In this document: piece by piece, positions 60,669-64,000 of the stretch
Layout of the letters: every line of letters begins with the position of its first letter
How positions within the stretch are numbered: the first letter of the stretch is position 1
The notes under the pieces: model-generated
The model's database searches: none
Seen by the model: the letters and a program-made list of their open reading frames with translations, nothing else
What the model was told of the DNA's origin: nothing
Translations under genes and position numbers: made by a program
From: Xenopus tropicalis
Lineage: Eukaryota > Chordata > Amphibia > Anura > Pipidae
NCBI RefSeq assembly: GCF_000004195.4
Contig: NC_030685.2
Span: forward strand, 58,280,048-58,344,047
Direction: 5' to 3'
DNA: 64,000 nucleotides

Positions 60669-60749
60669 CAGTGGGGTCCAACCAGCATTGTCCTTCACAT
60701 TAGGATTTGCCCCACTCTTAAGAAGGTCCTCCACTCCTTGAATATCACC
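60669..60749 (-). CDS. bard1: bard1 exon (human exon 5): ankyrin repeat
   Basis: This 81-bp exon, exactly 27 codons, lies between ATTACACAG and GTAAGTTT. It encodes [20 protein letters not shown] followed by NAGWTPL. Human exon 5 has the same length and phase. The Asp and Trp of KDNAGW align with human D458 and W462, part of the H4K20me0-reading surface together with residues of the next exon. The exon before it (large human exon 4) is not in the window, so the gene continues past the right edge. Confidence 0.96.
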
Positions 60750-61501
60750 CTGTGTAATGAATTAAGTTGAGCATAAGTACTGAGCTTTTGCCTTCTTGGT
60801 ACAAATAGAAAACAAATACACTAAATTTTAAACAACCCTTTTAACTCTGGATATGAAAGGCATTGGTCATAAATAACATTACAGAAAATAACAAAAGCCC
60901 TTCTGATATTCACAGATAACGACTGCAGTTACAACTTTAAAATATATGACTTTAAATCAATATAAAAACAAACACAAAATTATGCCACACACACACACTT
61001 ATGGGTATATAAAAGACTTTACAAAACTGTTAAATATATAACATATATACAATAATTTATAGATTTACACAATACTGTATAAATATATAACATTGTGCAC
61101 ATAAAAACAGCACTGATTTATGAAGAACATACATATCTAGTAGCCTTAAACCTTTAGATTAAATTTCTGGAAAATTAGATTTAAAGAATTTAGCATACAG
61201 ATAAAATGTTAATTTTATTTTTAATGTAAAGGCTGCAAAATGGAGCCTTTATTTACTATGGTTAGAAACCATATGTGCAGAGGGTCCACCATTCATTTCC
61301 TAGAGAGCAATAGACTAAATAGTGGAATATACATTCATTTATAGCAAATTTCAGTCTCAGATTATTATACTTCAGATGCTTATTTAGGCTTCTCCCGAAT
61401 GTAGCCACAGATAATATTACTCTGACTTTAGACTGACTGCAAACCACAGAAATAAAATCCCATCTCCATCTCTATTGTATGTAAATACAAAGAAATCTAA
61501 C
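60750..61501. other. bard1 intron 4, AT-rich part
   Basis: A short (CA)n run at 60989-61000 and ATATAA-rich sequence at 61020-61100 are the only features. Confidence 0.5.
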
Positions 61502-61850
61502 TTAAGGTGGCCATACACGTGGCGATCCGACGATGTTTCGTACGACCATCGGTCGCACGAAACATCGTAAGATCCGCCACACACCATTCAGGGCTGAATC
61601 GGCAGGTAAGGAGGTAGAAACAATAGGATTTCTACCTCCTTCTGCCGATTCAGCTCTGAAGGGAGAATTTTGGTCAGGCGCCTTCTATGGCGCCCGATCA
61701 AAATTTTCAAACTTGTCCGATCGGCGAGTCGTCCGATATCGGCAGCTTCCTGCGATATCGGTCGACTCGCCGACATGCCATACACGCACCGATTATCGTA
61801 CGAAACGAGGTTTCGTACGATAATATCGGTGCGTGTATGGCCACCTTTAA
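61502..61850. mobile_element. GGTGGCCATACACG-type MITE with TTAA on both sides
   Basis: TTAA lies at 61502-61505 and 61847-61850. The ends are AAGGTGGCCATACACGTGGC and its inverse CGTGTATGGCCACCTT. The body is a nested palindrome: TTTCGTACGACCATCGGTCG, ATTTCTACCTCCT (inverse AGGAGGTAGAAA), TCCGATCGGCGAGTCG, TCGACTCGCCGA and GATTATCGTACGAAACGAGG. The overlapping ORFs at 61533-61899 are by-products. Confidence 0.9.
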
Positions 61851-63130
61851 AGGGAGCACATATCTTCTGAGCATTTTAAGAAGTTTGTGGCATAATTAGG
61901 TCTAAACTGGAGAGACCCTACACAGATTAAGGAGTTCTCAGGTTCCCCATCTGCCTTAAAAGGAGCAAAATGTTTTTGCATGATATGCCACTGCCCTCAG
62001 CTCACTGTGTAATGTACTTGAGATTCTTTGGATGCAGGGCCCACACTTTTACTGTGTTGCCACTACCCATTTTTCTCCCTTCATAATAATTACGATTGCT
62101 TTCAATGCATACTGTGTAAAACTGCTAGGAGGGTGTGGCATGGTCAAGAATTTGCACTGTATTGTAAATGTGTGGCATGGCCAAGGGAGCTGTATTGCCA
62201 CCCTATACCTGGCGCCACAACCTTAAATGTTCAGTTGCACATGCTGGGCAATACTCATCGGACAGGATAGAGCTGCTCTCAGGTCATTGCCTCCTATCGG
62301 AAAGGGCAGCAGGGGAGAAGATGCTGGCAATACATTATTAAAAGGTTACACTATGGAAGAGGATATGATGCCACCAGCATAAATAAAACATTTGAATGTG
62401 ACTCATTTAATTGTTTTGCTCTTGCAGAGCTGTTATTGGAGATCTTTTGAAACAAAACTTATTATAGATATATATCTTTGTAATTTAAGAGAAAGTACAT
62501 CTTCTAAACAATATTTTAATTACACAATATATGCACACATAACCAATAAAGATCATCTGTTTCACTGCCCATTTCTAATAAATATATTGGGACATAAGGA
62601 CCTGGACAGACAAGCTATATAAAAGTCACAAGAAACCCGTTTGGATATTAAGCCCACCATATGCAATAAAAGGACCAAAGATTGCCCACAGCAATCAATA
62701 AGAATGCCTTGAAAAATGCCCCTAACTGCCATCTGTGATTGGTTGCTACAGGTGACAAGACCAGTAGAAAACTTTACACCTTTTAGTTTTTGTGTGGCTG
62801 AAGTGGTTACAAAGATCTGACACTCTTACATGGGCACCCTTTAATGTCACCAAGTTAAAATAAAAATAAGTATATATCCTGGATGACAGCCTTTATCCAC
62901 ATATCTGCAAGGTTTCCTCCACTCCCATTGTACAATTTAATGTACCTTGCAAGATGTGCACAGGCTGAAAAAAAACCAAACATACATGAACAAGACATGA
63001 TGATCATTTGTCCAAATGATTTTCTGGTTATGGTAGTCATGTTGCATGCAGACATTTTTGAAGGGCATTCTTCCCAGTGAATCAGAACCACAAGCAATAA
63101 ATGTTAAAAATAGCAGAATAAATAACAAGC
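61851..63130. other. bard1 intron 4 DNA, no element resolved
   Basis: No exon of bard1 could be recognised here, in particular no trace of the large exon 4. The open frames at 62028-62270 and 62937-63311 have no motif. Confidence 0.5.
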
Positions 63131-63555
63131 TTAAAGGAACAGTAACATCAAAAAATAAAAGAGCTTTAAAGTAATAAAAATATAATGCACTGTTGTCCTG
63201 CACTGGTAAAATTGGTGTGTTTGCTACAGTAACACTACTATAATATATATAATAAGCTGCTGTGTAGCCATGGGGGCAGCCATTCAAGCTGGAAAAAAGG
63301 AGAAAAGGCACAGGTTACATTGCAGATAACAGATAAGTTCTGTAGTATACAATAGTGTTTTATCTGTTATCTGCTATGTGCCTGTGCCTTTTCTCCTTTG
63401 AATGGCTGCCTCCATGGCTACATAGCAGCGTATTTATATAAATTATAGTAGACTTTCTGAAGTAAACACACAACTTTTACCAGTGCAAGGCAGCAGCACA
63501 TTATATTTTAGTTACTTTTATACACTTTCATTTTTTGGTGTTACTGTTCCTTTAA
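63131..63555. mobile_element. T2 MITE with long fold-back arms, copy B
   Basis: TTAA lies at 63131-63134 and 63552-63555. The ends are AAAGGAACAGTAACATCAAA and, inverted, TTTGGTGTTACTGTTCCTTT. The arms run more than 150 bp and include GCCATGGGGGCAGCCATTCA, matched by TGAATGGCTGCCTCCATGGC. The centre has AACAGATAAG / CTTATCTG-type words. It is a close relative of 20817-21227. Confidence 0.92.
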
Positions 63556-64000
63556 ATGAAATGAAAAAGAGTGTACGAAGAAGTATTTTGATCTCCCAGG
63601 TTATCAACTTTCATTCATCTTTCTTACAAAGTTATTGTCAGGCATACAATAGTTAGCTTAATTGCGGGAATTTGAATTTTTAGTATTCTCCTGGAGATGT
63701 TCACTGGTTCCAGACCAATTTTCTTACCAATGGAGCATTTCCTGGAAAATGCATGATAATCAGGCACAGCATCCATTGCCTTCCAAAAGATTAAATTATC
63801 TCAAAGCAGGCGCCAAAAACTGAGCTAACAGGCATCCTAGAATGGTCATATAACAGTTACTATTTCTGCATATAAAAGGAATTCTAGTGATGATGGCTGT
63901 GATTAACTACCAGACTGAGTATCTAGCATAAAGAAAAAACCCAATGGTTTTTAAAGTTAAATGTAATTTATTTAACTCAAGCTGTAATATGGTAAATATA
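63556..64000. other. bard1 intron 4, right edge
   Basis: No exon or repeat end was recognised up to the window end. Confidence 0.45.

Noticed and set aside
61533..61899. Several overlapping short frames with arginine-rich products.
   Set aside because: They result from the CpG-rich palindromic MITE at 61502-61850.

Overview
The window is vertebrate nuclear DNA, almost certainly from a Xenopus-type frog. Two kinds of evidence support this. First, spliced exons of two vertebrate genes can be read directly. Second, the non-coding DNA is dense with MITEs of amphibian type: TTAA-flanked elements with TTAAAGGRR-like ends (the T2 family described in Xenopus), hAT MITEs with perfect 8-bp target duplications, CR1- and L1-type LINE fragments, and a piggyBac-like element. 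I cannot tell X. tropicalis from X. laevis by eye. There is no bacterial-style operon, CRISPR array or phage.

Genes. On the + strand, 22617-22765 is the last coding exon of vwc2l, a secreted von Willebrand C-domain protein of the brorin family. Positions 1-22616 are probably its last intron. On the - strand, seven consecutive coding exons of bard1, matching human exons 11 to 5, run from 42472 to 60749. They encode ankyrin repeats and both BRCT domains of the BRCA1 partner. Every exon has AG/GT borders and the phases join without error. The RING end (exons 1-4) lies beyond the right edge. The two genes converge tail to tail over about 19.7 kb, the order and orientation I recall for human chromosome 2 (VWC2L-BARD1).

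Layout. 1-22616: presumed vwc2l intron, with an edge minisatellite, a 1.34 kb hAT element, a CR1 LINE broken by two later MITEs, several T2 MITEs, and a 1.2 kb TIR element with a hAT MITE nested inside. 22617-42471: vwc2l 3' end and the intergenic region, with MITEs, LINE/SINE-like repeats, an LTR-like block, a 500-bp fold-back element and several non-repetitive blocks that could be conserved regulatory DNA. 42472-64000: bard1. Its intron 7 holds a 4.5 kb TTAA-flanked element carrying eight copies of a ~390-bp satellite unit. Its intron 6 holds a young 5'-truncated L1 copy in antisense orientation, with a 431-codon open frame. Introns 4-6 hold further MITEs.

I found no clear new gene system. 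The most unusual structures are the satellite array packaged inside a DNA transposon, the double-hairpin TTAA MITE family (three copies), and the layered nested insertions that give a relative time order. One coding-like stretch at 37246-37602 and several putative conserved non-coding blocks deserve comparison with other genomes.
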